NCBI GenBank assembly: GCA_028288445.1
Contig: JAQBNT010000240.1
Location: 1-35,566 of the forward strand
Length of the DNA: 35,566 nucleotides
Direction of reading: 5' to 3'
From: Hymenobacter sp.
Lineage (GTDB): Bacteria > Bacteroidota > Bacteroidia > Cytophagales > Hymenobacteraceae
Under the pieces are notes generated by a model that was given only the letters and a program-made list of their open reading frames with translations, did not search any database and was not told the origin of the DNA. Position 1 is the first letter of the stretch. Every line of letters begins with the position of its first letter. This document shows, piece by piece, positions 23,602 through 31,214 of this stretch. Made by a program: the position numbers and the translations under genes.

Positions 23602-23653
23602 AAAGAAAGAACGTCATGCTGAGCGTGGTCTAAGCATGACGTTCTTTCTTTGG
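23600..23653. repeat. Perfect 21-bp inverted repeat containing the GTCATGCTGAGCG core
   Basis: Arms at 23600-23620 and 23633-23653 are exact complements around a 12-base loop. The inner part GTCATGCTGAGCG...AGCATGACGTTC is shared with 9297-9330. It directly abuts the hairpin at the mlaF end. It lies between convergent genes, so it could also stop transcription in both directions. Confidence 0.9.
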
Positions 23654-23664
23654 TACAAGGGTAT

Positions 23665-24201
23665 TTATCCCGCTGGCAGGAGCATTTTCAGATGTGCCAA
23701 ATGGTGCTGGCCGTGCCAGGCATAAAGCGCCAGCGCCTGGTCGAGGGTAGACTTGCGTTGGTTGCCGGGGTGGTAGAACGTGCGCTGCCACTGTTCCTCC
23801 GTGAGGTGGTACAGCAGTGTCACCCAACGCGAATGCAGCGCCTCTAGCAGCGTCAGCGACACGGTTATTGGCGTGGCGGCCACATCGGGCAGTTCGGCCC
23901 ACGCCTGCTCGTCGTAGGGGCTAATGGTAGGGTTATCTTCCGTTAGGGCTAGGCGAAAGCGTACGTAGCTGTTGATGTGCGAATCCGCGACGTGGTGGAT
24001 TACCTGGCGGCCGGTCCAGCCACCGGGGCGGTAGGGGCGTTGCAGCCCCTCGCCGCCTACTTGGCGGGCCATGGCCGTGAGCTGAGCCGGTAATTCCGCT
24101 AACTGCTGAATAAGCGCCGTGCGCTCGGCCGAGGCGAGGGGGCCGGTGGGCAGCTGCGGCCGGCCAATGGGGTATTTCAGAGAGTCGTTCGATTCATTCA
24201 T
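23665..24201 (-). CDS. YfiT/DinB-fold putative metal-dependent hydrolase (bacillithiol-transferase-like)
   Basis: This is a 178-residue protein of the YfiT branch of the DinB superfamily. LKYPIGRP at the start, RPGGWTGRQVIHHVADSHIN (His69/70) and the C-terminal WHGQHHLAHL (His163, His167) supply the three-histidine metal site of the four-helix bundle. SYVRFRLALTEDNPTISPYDE is very typical of YfiT. Relatives include bacillithiol S-transferases and putative metal-dependent hydrolases; Bacteroidota with bacillithiol often carry several. The ATG at 24201 is chosen because the upstream extension runs through the terminator of the neighbouring gene. Confidence 0.87.
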   Translation of the reverse strand: MNESNDSLKYPIGRPQLPTGPLASAERTALIQQLAELPAQLTAMARQVGGEGLQRPYRPGGWTGRQVIHHVADSHINSYVRFRLALTEDNPTISPYDEQAWAELPDVAATPITVSLTLLEALHSRWVTLLYHLTEEQWQRTFYHPGNQRKSTLDQALALYAWHGQHHLAHLKMLLPAG

Positions 24202-24216
24202 AGCCGCAAAGAAAAC

Positions 24217-24249
24217 AAAAGCGCTGCCCCGAATAGAGGCAGCGCTTTC
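24217..24249 (-). terminator. Intrinsic terminator downstream of the BFN-UVR gene
   Basis: AAAGCGCTGCC and GGCAGCGCTTT are perfect 11-bp arms around a 9-base loop. On the minus strand the 3' arm runs into TTTTG. It sits between the stop of the gene at 24322-24954 and the start of yfiT. Confidence 0.75.
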
Positions 24250-24321
24250 AAAAAGCATCAATAACAGAAACGGGAAGGCAGAACCACAAAAAATCCGTCT
24301 TAATCCATCAAATCTGTGGTC

Positions 24322-24954
24322 CTAGCCATTGCGCTTGTTCAACTCGTCGCGGATTTTGGCGGCTTTCTCGTAGTCTTCTTTTTCGAGGGCCTGGGCCAGC
24401 ATTTTGGTCAGTTCATCCAGTGAAACTTGGCCGCTGGGCTCGCGGGGCTCGGGCTGGGGGCGGCTGGCGCGGGGCGAGTCGGTGTCATTTTCATCGTCCT
24501 CGTCTTCGTCGTCCTCCTCGGCTTCGCTTTCAGCTTCGTCGAGGTCGGAAAGAATGATGCCGGCTTCGCTCAGTACGCTTTCAACCGTATAAATGGGCAC
24601 GCCGAAGCGCAGGCCAATGGCAATGGCGTCGGAAGGCCGGGCGTCAATATCGAACGTCGTGGCCCCGTCAGAGCACACAATGCGCGAATAGAAAACGCCT
24701 TCTTTGAGGTCGGAAATCACGACTTCCAGAATTACCACGTGCACATGCTCAGCAAATGATTTGAACAAGTCGTGCGTGAGGGGCCGATTGGGGCTAATCT
24801 TTTCTATCTGAATGGCAATGCTTTGCGCTTCAAACATGCCAATGATAATGGGCAAGCGGCGGTTGCCGCCCTTCTCGCCCAAAATCAGCGCGAAGGAGCC
24901 AGACTGCGACTGGCTGGACGAAAGCCCCAGGATTTCAAGCTGGATTTTTTTCAA
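24322..24954 (-). CDS. Bifunctional-nuclease-domain (DUF151/BFN) protein with C-terminal UVR motif
   Basis: This is a 210-residue protein. Residues 1-130 are the BFN/DUF151 domain (KKIQLEILGLSSSQSQSGSF, then NRRLPIIIGMFEAQSIAI, then DARPSDAIAIGLRFGVPIY). An acidic linker follows (DDEDEDDEND, ~145-160), then a Pro-rich stretch. The UvrB/UvrC-type motif at ~176-208 is TKMLAQALEKEDYEKAAKIR. The combination is standard in Bacteroidota and some other phyla; nuclease activity is reported for plant relatives, while the bacterial role is not settled. The start codon is TTG: no in-frame ATG lies just upstream, and MKKIQLEI matches the family N-terminus. Confidence 0.88.
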   Translation of the reverse strand: MKKIQLEILGLSSSQSQSGSFALILGEKGGNRRLPIIIGMFEAQSIAIQIEKISPNRPLTHDLFKSFAEHVHVVILEVVISDLKEGVFYSRIVCSDGATTFDIDARPSDAIAIGLRFGVPIYTVESVLSEAGIILSDLDEAESEAEEDDEDEDDENDTDSPRASRPQPEPREPSGQVSLDELTKMLAQALEKEDYEKAAKIRDELNKRNG

Positions 24955-25092
24955 GGGAATAAGGAACTGGGTGTCTTGGAAGTGGAAAGGAGGGAAGGGG
25001 CCGGCCGATGCCGGTAGGCAGGATGTACGTGCAAATAAAGAAAAGTCCGGGCATCTGCGGCCAAAACCTGCCGTAGAAACCGGAAATGCCGA

Positions 25093-25152
25093 AAAAAGAT
25101 TGGGGACCCGGGCCGGGGCTTCTTGCGAAAACCACCGGACCGAGTCCCCAAT
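25093..25152 (-). terminator. Intrinsic terminator after etfA
   Basis: On the minus strand, ATTGGGGAC (25152-25144) pairs with GTCCCCAAT (25107-25099), with additional CCGG pairing inside, and is followed by CTTTTTTC. It lies 15 bases beyond the etfA stop. Confidence 0.75.
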
Positions 25153-25167
25153 GCCTGCACAAAATCC

Positions 25168-26145
25168 TTAGTTAAGGGCCTTCACAGCGGCGGTTAGCTT
25201 GGGCAATACGTCAAAAACGTCGCCCACGATGCCATAATCGGCCGCTTTAAAGAAAGGCGCTTCTGGGTCTTTGTTGATGACCACAATCACCTTCGAGCTG
25301 TTCACGCCGGCCAGGTGCTGAATAGCGCCCGAAATGCCGCAGGCAATGTACAGGTTCGGCGAGATGGTGATGCCGGTCTGGCCCACGTGCTCGTGGTGAG
25401 GGCGCCAGTCCACATCCGATTCGGGCTTGGAGCAGGCCGTGGCCGCACCCAGGGCCTTGTCCAGGTCCTCAATGAGGTGCCAGTTCTCGGGCCCTTTCAT
25501 GCCGCGGCCCCCTGATACCACCAGTTCCGCTTCGGGCAGGAGTACACCACCGGCCTGGTCCTGCATCACCACTTGCGTGGGTGCATCAGCAAAGTCAGCA
25601 TCCGACAGTTGGGCGGCGAAGCCGGTCACTTCGGCCGTTTTGCCGGCATCGTGCTTGGCTTCGGTCGAGTTTTTCTTCACGGCGATGATTTTGCGGTCGC
25701 CGCTCAGCACCACTTCCGAAAACGCCTTGCCCGAAAACGCGCCGCGTTTCACCGTGAACTGGCCGCCGTCGGTTTTGGGCAGCTCCACCACGTTGGTGGC
25801 CAAGCTGGCCTTCAGCCGCACCGACAGGCGCGAGCCTACGGCCGCGCCAATGTTGCTGTTGGCGAGCACGATGATTTTAGCCTGCTCCTGCTCGGCTGCC
25901 GTGGCAATGAGCTTGGTGTAGGCGTTGTTCACGAAATCCTTGAGGCGGGGCTCGGCGTCGAACAGCACTTTCGTGATGCCCTGCTCGCCGAGCTTGGCCA
26001 GGTTGGCCTCATTGGCTTCGCCCACGGCAATGGCGGTGGCGGTGGTGCCCAGTTGGGCGGCCACCTGCGCCCCGTAAGAGGCCACTTCGAGCGACGACTT
26101 TTTTACTTCGCCATCGGCGCATTCAACTACAACTAATACAGACAT
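25168..26145 (-). CDS. etfA: Electron transfer flavoprotein alpha subunit
   Basis: This is a 325-residue EtfA/FixB. The N-terminal domain starts MSVLVVVECADGEVKKSSLE. The C-terminal FAD domain has the diagnostic VVSGGRGMKGPENW, followed by GATACSKPESDVDWRPHHEHVGQTG (arginine and threonine contacts to FAD) and PNLYIACGISGAIQHLAG. With EtfB it accepts electrons from acyl-CoA dehydrogenases and passes them to the quinone pool through ETF-QO. It lies downstream of etfB, separated by 95 bases filled by a repeat. A terminator follows. Confidence 0.97.
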   Translation of the reverse strand: MSVLVVVECADGEVKKSSLEVASYGAQVAAQLGTTATAIAVGEANEANLAKLGEQGITKVLFDAEPRLKDFVNNAYTKLIATAAEQEQAKIIVLANSNIGAAVGSRLSVRLKASLATNVVELPKTDGGQFTVKRGAFSGKAFSEVVLSGDRKIIAVKKNSTEAKHDAGKTAEVTGFAAQLSDADFADAPTQVVMQDQAGGVLLPEAELVVSGGRGMKGPENWHLIEDLDKALGAATACSKPESDVDWRPHHEHVGQTGITISPNLYIACGISGAIQHLAGVNSSKVIVVINKDPEAPFFKAADYGIVGDVFDVLPKLTAAVKALN

Positions 26146-26151
26146 TATTTC

Positions 26152-26244
26152 TTAATGAAGAATGAGGAATTAAGAATGAAGAATGAGAAATCGAAGGGCG
26201 GCTTACAAGCAAGTCTTCATTCCTCATTCTTCATTTTTCATTAA
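26152..26244. repeat. Inverted repeat (AATGAAGAATGAGGAATT family) between etfB and etfA
   Basis: The left arm from 26152 (TTAATGAAGAATGAGGAATT...) is partly complementary to the right arm that ends ...CTTCATTTTTCATTAA at 26244. It is strongly AT-rich in a GC-rich region. The etfB stop codon (26241-26243) lies inside the right arm. Confidence 0.85.
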
Positions 26245-26981
26245 ATAACCTTGGCTTCGTTGCGGAGCAGCTTGATGAGCTCGCCGGCATTCTCAGCGTC
26301 GATGAGCTTCACGCCTTGCTTTTTGGGGGGCAGCGCGTACTCGGCCACGGTGGTGCGGGCGGGCTCGCCCACGGCGGGCACCACTTTCAGGGGCTTGGTG
26401 CGGGCCGTCATGATGCCGCGCATATTGGGGATGCGGGGCTCGCACATGGGCTGCTGGCACGAAGCCACGAAGGGCGTGTTCACGGTCACGATTTCCTTGC
26501 CGCCTTCGATTTCGCGCTCCAGCGTGGCGGTGTTGCCGCTCATATCCAGCTTCATGGCCGGGGCCACCGTGGGAATGCCGAGCATCTCGCCCACCATGCC
26601 ATGCACCTGGAAACCGTTGTAGTCGATGCTTTCCTTGCCCATCAAAATCACGTCGTAGGCACCTTCCTTGGCAACGGCGGCAATTTGCTCGGCCACGAAG
26701 TAGGCGTCCTGCGGGGCGGCGTTGACGCGGATGGCATCATCGGCCCCAATGGCCAGCGCCTTGCGGATGTTCGGCTCGGTGTCGGCTTCGCCCACGTTGA
26801 GGACGGTGACGGTGCCGCTACCGGCGGCTTCTTTCAGTTCGATGGCGCGGGTGAGGGCGTACTCATCCCAGGGGTTAATCACGAACTGCACCCCGGCCTT
26901 GTTGAACTCCTTGTTATCGGGGGTGAAGGCAATTTTGGTGGTCGTGTCGGGCACGTTGGAAATACAAACCAGAAACTTCAT
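26241..26981 (-). CDS. etfB: Electron transfer flavoprotein beta subunit
   Basis: This is a 246-residue EtfB/FixA. MKFLVCISNVPDTTTKIAFTPD is the standard N-terminus. VINPWDEYALTRAIELKEA and ALAIGADDAIRV form the AMP-binding fold. DVILMGKESIDYNGFQVHGMVGEML is the region that meets EtfA, and the conserved RIPNMRGIMTARTKPL lies near the C-terminus. It is the first gene of an etfB-etfA pair. A minus-strand TACCTTTG sequence at 27110-27117 could be a -7 box, but it is ~130 bases upstream. Confidence 0.97.
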   Translation of the reverse strand: MKFLVCISNVPDTTTKIAFTPDNKEFNKAGVQFVINPWDEYALTRAIELKEAAGSGTVTVLNVGEADTEPNIRKALAIGADDAIRVNAAPQDAYFVAEQIAAVAKEGAYDVILMGKESIDYNGFQVHGMVGEMLGIPTVAPAMKLDMSGNTATLEREIEGGKEIVTVNTPFVASCQQPMCEPRIPNMRGIMTARTKPLKVVPAVGEPARTTVAEYALPPKKQGVKLIDAENAGELIKLLRNEAKVI

Positions 26982-27135
26982 CTAAGCGGGATTAGGGTGA
27001 CGAAATCGAATGAAAAAGGCTGCATGCATAACAACCTATAGTAGCTTGCCGGTTTCCGGCAGCCAATCTTTAGCGAGGGATATGCGGCGGAAAAGCCGCA
27101 ATTTTGCCCCAAAGGTAAACAAAACTCCCGCCCTG

Positions 27136-27474
27136 ATGAACACTCCCGCCACGCGTTTGCAACAGTTATTGGCTTTCTACGCCGACGACCCCACCGATGC
27201 CTTCACCATATATGCCCTGGCTACCGAATACCGCGCTCAGGAGCCGGAGCGGGCCTGGGAATTTTATCACAAACTATTAACCGAACACCCCGATTACGTG
27301 GGCACTTACTACCACGCCGGCAAGCTGTTGGAGCAGTTTGGCAAAAAAGAAGAAGCTGAGAAAGTGTACCGCACCGGGTTGAAAGTATCCCGTAACGCTG
27401 GCCAGCAGCACGCCGCCAGCGAGTTGCTCCAGGCGCTGAACAGCTGCCTCGGGCTCGATTACGAGGACGACTAG
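27136..27474 (+). CDS. Small TPR-repeat protein
   Basis: This is a 112-residue soluble protein. The ATG at 27136 (MNTPATRLQQLLAFYADDP) is chosen over a longer frame that would start inside the promoter region. Two or three TPR helices are visible: AFTIYALATEYRAQEPERAWEFYHKL, then VGTYYHAGKLLEQFGKKEEAEKVY, with the canonical small/large residue spacing, plus a final helix QHAASELLQALN. TPRs mediate protein contacts; no partner can be named. It is divergent from etfB and is followed by a strong terminator. Confidence 0.8.
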   Translation: MNTPATRLQQLLAFYADDPTDAFTIYALATEYRAQEPERAWEFYHKLLTEHPDYVGTYYHAGKLLEQFGKKEEAEKVYRTGLKVSRNAGQQHAASELLQALNSCLGLDYEDD

Positions 27475-27485
27475 CAGTTAGGTAA

Positions 27486-27527
27486 CCGATAAAAAAGCCC
27501 GGCGAACTGTCGGGCTTTTTTTATCGG
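27486..27527. terminator. Strong intrinsic terminator
   Basis: CCGATAAAAAAGCCCG and CGGGCTTTTTTTATCGG pair almost fully around a 9-base loop, with a 7-base T-run in the 3' arm. It directly follows the TPR gene. Confidence 0.9.
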
Positions 27528-27623
27528 CGCAATACGGGATAGTGGTATAAATCTAGCTGCGTGCGCATGAACAGGGCAATGGCTTTATTTCATTCAGCAG
27601 GCAATTGTTGAGTTTGGTCGGGC

Positions 27624-27631
27624 TAATTTTG
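27624..27631 (+). promoter_or_regulatory. Possible -7 box (TAATTTTG) for the DUF937 gene
   Basis: TAATTTTG matches TAnnTTTG. A TTG at 27605-27607 lies 16 bases upstream, near the -33 spacing reported for Bacteroidota promoters. It is about 95 bases before the DUF937 ATG. Confidence 0.35.
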
Positions 27632-27725
27632 AGTTCTGCCGCGTACATAATGTTTATGCTATTACTATTTAGCTACTTTGCATCTATAATAAGAGAAAGA
27701 TTCTACCACATCTTCCTATTCTGCC

Positions 27726-28490
27726 ATGTCTGCGCTCTTCTCTGCCATCACCAAGGCCTTCCCCCGGGAGCTGATTAACCACCTGGCCGCCCGCCTGGGT
27801 GAGGGCGAAAACGGAATAAAGCGTGCCGTGGAAGGCGTGTTGCCCGTGATGATGGGCGGCATGGCCCGGCAAGCCGAAACCTCGGACGCCCAATTGCTTT
27901 TTGAATGGAGCAGCCGCGCCTATAAGACGACGCAGTACGGGCTGGGCAGCGTGACCGGAATGCTGGGCATATTGGGCAGTGGCCAGGAGGCTGGCAGCGC
28001 CATGATGCAGGGCGAAACGCTGCTGCTGGTGTTATTCGGAAATTCCTGGCAAACCATCGCCGCTTCGGTTAGCCGTTACGCGCAGGTGAAGCGCACCACG
28101 GCCAGCACCTTGCTGACGCTGGTGGGAGCGGTATTGCCGGGCCTGCTGGGCCAGTATGCCGAGCATAATCGAATGTCGGCGGCAGCGGTTTCGGCGAATT
28201 TAATCAGCTTTAAAAACCAGTTGAGCACTCTATTGCCCCTGGACTTGCGGGCCGTGGCTGATACCCTGGGCCTGACGGCCGGCACCCAGCCAGCCAAGGG
28301 TCGGAACTGGGAAGGCCGGATTATTTCCTGGGCGCTGCTGATAATTACAGCGTCCCTGGGAATGAGCAGCACCGCCCTGGGCCTGCTGGCTCATGTGCCG
28401 CCAGCGGTTTCTGTACAGCTGGTGCAGGGGTATCTGCTGGCGGTGCAGGTAGCCGGTGGAGTGGCCGGGCTGACGCAAACGATGTGGTAG
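27726..28490 (+). CDS. DUF937-domain protein
   Basis: This is a 254-residue protein. The N-terminal 170 residues are DUF937: an initial helix (ALFSAITKAFPRELINHLAARL), EGVLPVMMGGMARQ, a glycine-rich loop (GLGSVTGMLGILGSGQEAG), then TLLTLVGAVLPGLLGQYAEH. Two hydrophobic segments at about 202-222 and 228-250 suggest C-terminal membrane anchoring. DUF937 is the YidB-type family, of unknown function. A possible TAATTTTG promoter box lies upstream. The next gene starts 137 bases later, so co-transcription is uncertain. Confidence 0.75.
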   Translation: MSALFSAITKAFPRELINHLAARLGEGENGIKRAVEGVLPVMMGGMARQAETSDAQLLFEWSSRAYKTTQYGLGSVTGMLGILGSGQEAGSAMMQGETLLLVLFGNSWQTIAASVSRYAQVKRTTASTLLTLVGAVLPGLLGQYAEHNRMSAAAVSANLISFKNQLSTLLPLDLRAVADTLGLTAGTQPAKGRNWEGRIISWALLIITASLGMSSTALGLLAHVPPAVSVQLVQGYLLAVQVAGGVAGLTQTMW

Positions 28491-28627
28491 CCGCCCGGTA
28501 CGCGAAAAGCTGGCCCGCCTAAAAAGGGGGGTTCACCGAGGTTTAGAGGGCGTTGGAGGGGTAATTGGGACATTCATTTTATCCTCATACAGGTGCTGGC
28601 ACCTTTGTCAGGAAATCAACGCCAATT

Positions 28628-29935
28628 ATGTCCCGCTTTCCTTTTCTGGTTCTTTTTGGGGCGTGGTGCCTGGCCGCTCAGCCAGCAGCCGCCCAAAGCG
28701 CGGTGGCCGTCCAAGCCTCCCCAACTGACACCATCCGCCTGACGCTGCCCGCTGCCGAGCAACGCTTCTTCCAAAACAACCTGGCCGTGCTGGCCCAGCA
28801 ATACAACGTGACGGTAGCGCAGGCCCAGGCCGTGCAGGCCCGTCTCATCGACAACCCCACCATTTATGTGGAGCAGGACGTGCTGCGCCGCCGCATTTCT
28901 CGCCCCACCGTGCCCGAAGGTACCGCCGGCAGTGAGGCCGTGGTGACGGTGCAGCAGCTTTTCTCGTTGGCCGGGCGGCGCAAAGCCGCTGGCCAGGCCG
29001 CCCAGCAAGGGGCCGTGGTGGAGCAGTACAACCTCCAGGACCTGCTGCGCAACCTGCGCTACCAGCTACGCACTACGTTCTACGACCTGTATTTCAAGCA
29101 GCGCACCCTAACGGCTTACGCCACCGAAATTGCCTCGCTGACGCGCACCGTGGGCTTGTACCAGACCCAGTTTGAGAAGGGCAACATTGCGCTGAAGGAG
29201 GTGATTCGCCTGCGGGCTTTTCTCTTCACCCTGCAAAGCGAGCGGCAGAACCTGCTCAATGACGTGGCTTCGGACCAAACCGACCTGCATGTGCTGGTGC
29301 GTGATGCCACGGGCACCCAGTTTGTGCCGGTGGTGGAAGGAACCAAGCTCCGTGACCTGAGCCTTAAAAACTACTCTGAGCAGCAACTGGCCGATACGGC
29401 CCTGGTGCTGCGCACCGACCTGAACGCCCGCCGCGCCACCGTGGAGCAGCAAAACCTGAACCTGCGCCTCCAGCAAAAGCTGGCCACCCCCGACTTGGCC
29501 GTGGGCTACACTTACGACAAGGCCGGCTCCTACATCAACAACTATCAGGCGCTGACGCTGGGCATTGCCGTGCCGATTTTCAACCGCAACCAGGGCAATA
29601 TTCAGGCGGCGAAGGCTCAGATTGCCGGCAGCAAGCTGCTGGTGGACCAGCAGCAGCTGGTGGTGCAAAATGAGGTACACCAGGCCTACCAGCTGGCCGC
29701 CCGTAACGATGAGCTGTTCCAGAATACTGACCGCGACACGGCCCCGTTTGCGCGGCTGATGGTGGGCATCGAGCAGAGCTACGCCAAGCGCATCCTGAGC
29801 GTGGTGGAGTACCTCGACTTTTTCGAGTCCTATAAGAATAACCTGGTGCAGCTGAATACCTTGCGGGCCAACCGCGTGCGGGCTTTCGAGCAATTGAACT
29901 TCGCCGTGGGCAAGCCCATTTTCCGCGCCGAATAG
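28628..29935 (+). CDS. TolC/CzcC-family outer-membrane efflux factor
   Basis: This is a 435-residue exported protein. The ATG at 28628 gives a signal peptide (MSRFPFLVLFGAWCLAAQPAAAQ). Two TolC-type coiled-coil repeats follow: the first begins LPAAEQRFFQNNLAVLAQQYNV, and the second includes NNYQALTLGIAVPIFNRNQGNI, where PIFNRNxG is the classic outer-membrane-factor motif, and QNEVHQAYQLAARNDELF. It would form the outer-membrane exit duct for the RND pumps encoded downstream. ACCTTTG, close to a -7 box, lies about 20 bases before the ATG. The first gene of the metal-efflux locus; the adaptor gene follows after 86 bases. Confidence 0.9.
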   Translation: MSRFPFLVLFGAWCLAAQPAAAQSAVAVQASPTDTIRLTLPAAEQRFFQNNLAVLAQQYNVTVAQAQAVQARLIDNPTIYVEQDVLRRRISRPTVPEGTAGSEAVVTVQQLFSLAGRRKAAGQAAQQGAVVEQYNLQDLLRNLRYQLRTTFYDLYFKQRTLTAYATEIASLTRTVGLYQTQFEKGNIALKEVIRLRAFLFTLQSERQNLLNDVASDQTDLHVLVRDATGTQFVPVVEGTKLRDLSLKNYSEQQLADTALVLRTDLNARRATVEQQNLNLRLQQKLATPDLAVGYTYDKAGSYINNYQALTLGIAVPIFNRNQGNIQAAKAQIAGSKLLVDQQQLVVQNEVHQAYQLAARNDELFQNTDRDTAPFARLMVGIEQSYAKRILSVVEYLDFFESYKNNLVQLNTLRANRVRAFEQLNFAVGKPIFRAE

Positions 29936-30021
29936 TCTCAGCCCAGCCCCGGGCATCTGTCTTAATCCTGAAAATATCATAAGCTGCTGGCCCAAGGCCA
30001 CTGGCTAACACCTGCCTCCTA

Positions 30022-31101
30022 ATGAACCGCTCCTTTCTGGCATTGCTGACCGCCGTAACCCTGGTTGGCTGCTCCAAACCCGAAGTCAAAGAAGAAAAGA
30101 AGGAGGGCTTCCGCCTGTCCGACACCATGATGCAGCAGATTGTGCTGGATACCGTGCGCCTGCGCCCGGTGCAGGACGAGCTGGTGCTGACCGGCGAAAT
30201 TGCCACCGACGGCGACAAAACCGTGAAAGTGTATCCGCTGGTGGGCGGCGTGGTGGAGCAGCTGAAAGTGCAGCTCGGCGACAAGGTGACCAAGGGCCAG
30301 GTGCTGGCCGTCATCAAATCGGGCGAGATTGCCGACGTGCAGAACCAGACCACCGCCGCCAGCTCCGACCTCGACATTGCCCGCAAGAACCTAGCCGTGG
30401 CCGAGGACATGTTCAAAGCCGGCCTGAACTCGGAGCGCGACGTGGTGCTGGCCCGCGCCGAGGTGACCAAAGCTCGCGGCACGGTGGGCAAAAACGTGAA
30501 GCAGCTCAGCGTCTACGGCATCGGGGCCGATGGCATGTACACCTTGCGGGCGCCTATTTCGGGCTTCATCACCGAGAAAAACGCCACCGACCACGAGCAG
30601 TTCAACAACGACAACGTGGGCAACCTGTTCACGGTGAGCGACCTGGACGATGTCTGGATTATGGCCAACGTGTTTGAGTCGGACATCTCGAAGGTGAAGG
30701 AAGGCTACTCGGCCGATGTGACCACGCTGAGTTACCCGGACAAGCATTTCCGGGGCAAGATTGACAAGGTGTTCAACGTGCTCGACCCGGACAGCAAGGT
30801 GATGAAGGTGCGCGTGCGCCTTGAGAATCCTGGTTACCTGCTGAAGCCGGAAATGTACGCCCAGGTGCGCGTCGAGAACACGGAAGGGGCGAAGGCCCTG
30901 GCCGTGCCCGCCAAATCGGTCGTTTTTGACAAGGACCGCAACTTCGTGATGGTGTTCAAAGACCGCACCCACGTGGAAACCCGGCCCGTGACCATCAGCA
31001 AAACGGTGGGCGATTACAGCTACATCACCAGCGGCCTCAAGCCCGGCGATGTGGTGATTGCCAAAGACCAGCTGCTGGTTTACGATGAGTTGAACGACTA
31101 A
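30022..31101 (+). CDS. RND efflux periplasmic adaptor lipoprotein (CzcB/CusB-like)
   Basis: This is a 359-residue membrane-fusion protein. The lipobox LVGC gives Cys17 as the lipidated residue. Domains in order are: a lipoyl/barrel-sandwich half (VYPLVGGVVEQLKVQLGDKVTKGQVLAVI, ~75-105), a short alpha-hairpin (~115-155), the second lipoyl half (YTLRAPISGFITEKNAT), a beta-barrel (VWIMANVFESDISKVKEGYSADVTTL), and a membrane-proximal domain to the end. It links an RND pump to the TolC-like channel. No His-rich or Met-rich metal-binding N-terminus is present, so the metal cannot be named. Confidence 0.92.
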   Translation: MNRSFLALLTAVTLVGCSKPEVKEEKKEGFRLSDTMMQQIVLDTVRLRPVQDELVLTGEIATDGDKTVKVYPLVGGVVEQLKVQLGDKVTKGQVLAVIKSGEIADVQNQTTAASSDLDIARKNLAVAEDMFKAGLNSERDVVLARAEVTKARGTVGKNVKQLSVYGIGADGMYTLRAPISGFITEKNATDHEQFNNDNVGNLFTVSDLDDVWIMANVFESDISKVKEGYSADVTTLSYPDKHFRGKIDKVFNVLDPDSKVMKVRVRLENPGYLLKPEMYAQVRVENTEGAKALAVPAKSVVFDKDRNFVMVFKDRTHVETRPVTISKTVGDYSYITSGLKPGDVVIAKDQLLVYDELND

Positions 31102-31111
31102 CTAGACAGGA

Positions 31112-31165
31112 CCGGGACTGACTCCGAGCAAGCGCATTTTCGCCTTGCTCCGGGTCGGTACTGCC
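31112..31165 (+). other. Imperfect intercistronic hairpin between adaptor and pump genes
   Basis: GAGCAAGCG (31126-31134) pairs with CGCCTTGCTC (31141-31150), with one bulge and partial outer pairing, and CTTTT follows at 31164. It could be a partial terminator or an mRNA-stability element between the adaptor and pump genes. Confidence 0.4.
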
Positions 31166-31214
31166 TTTTAATTCTGCCCATAACTCACCGTTTCTTAACT
31201 GTTAGAAACTGAAA

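Noticed and set aside
21925..24201. Complete Mla operon including an MCE-domain protein
   Set aside because: Only the permease and ATPase are present. The next gene is a YfiT/DinB protein on the other strand, and no MCE domain was found.
29580..30491. 303-codon open frame on the minus strand
   Set aside because: It is antisense to the outer-membrane factor and adaptor genes, Ser/Arg-rich, with no domain.
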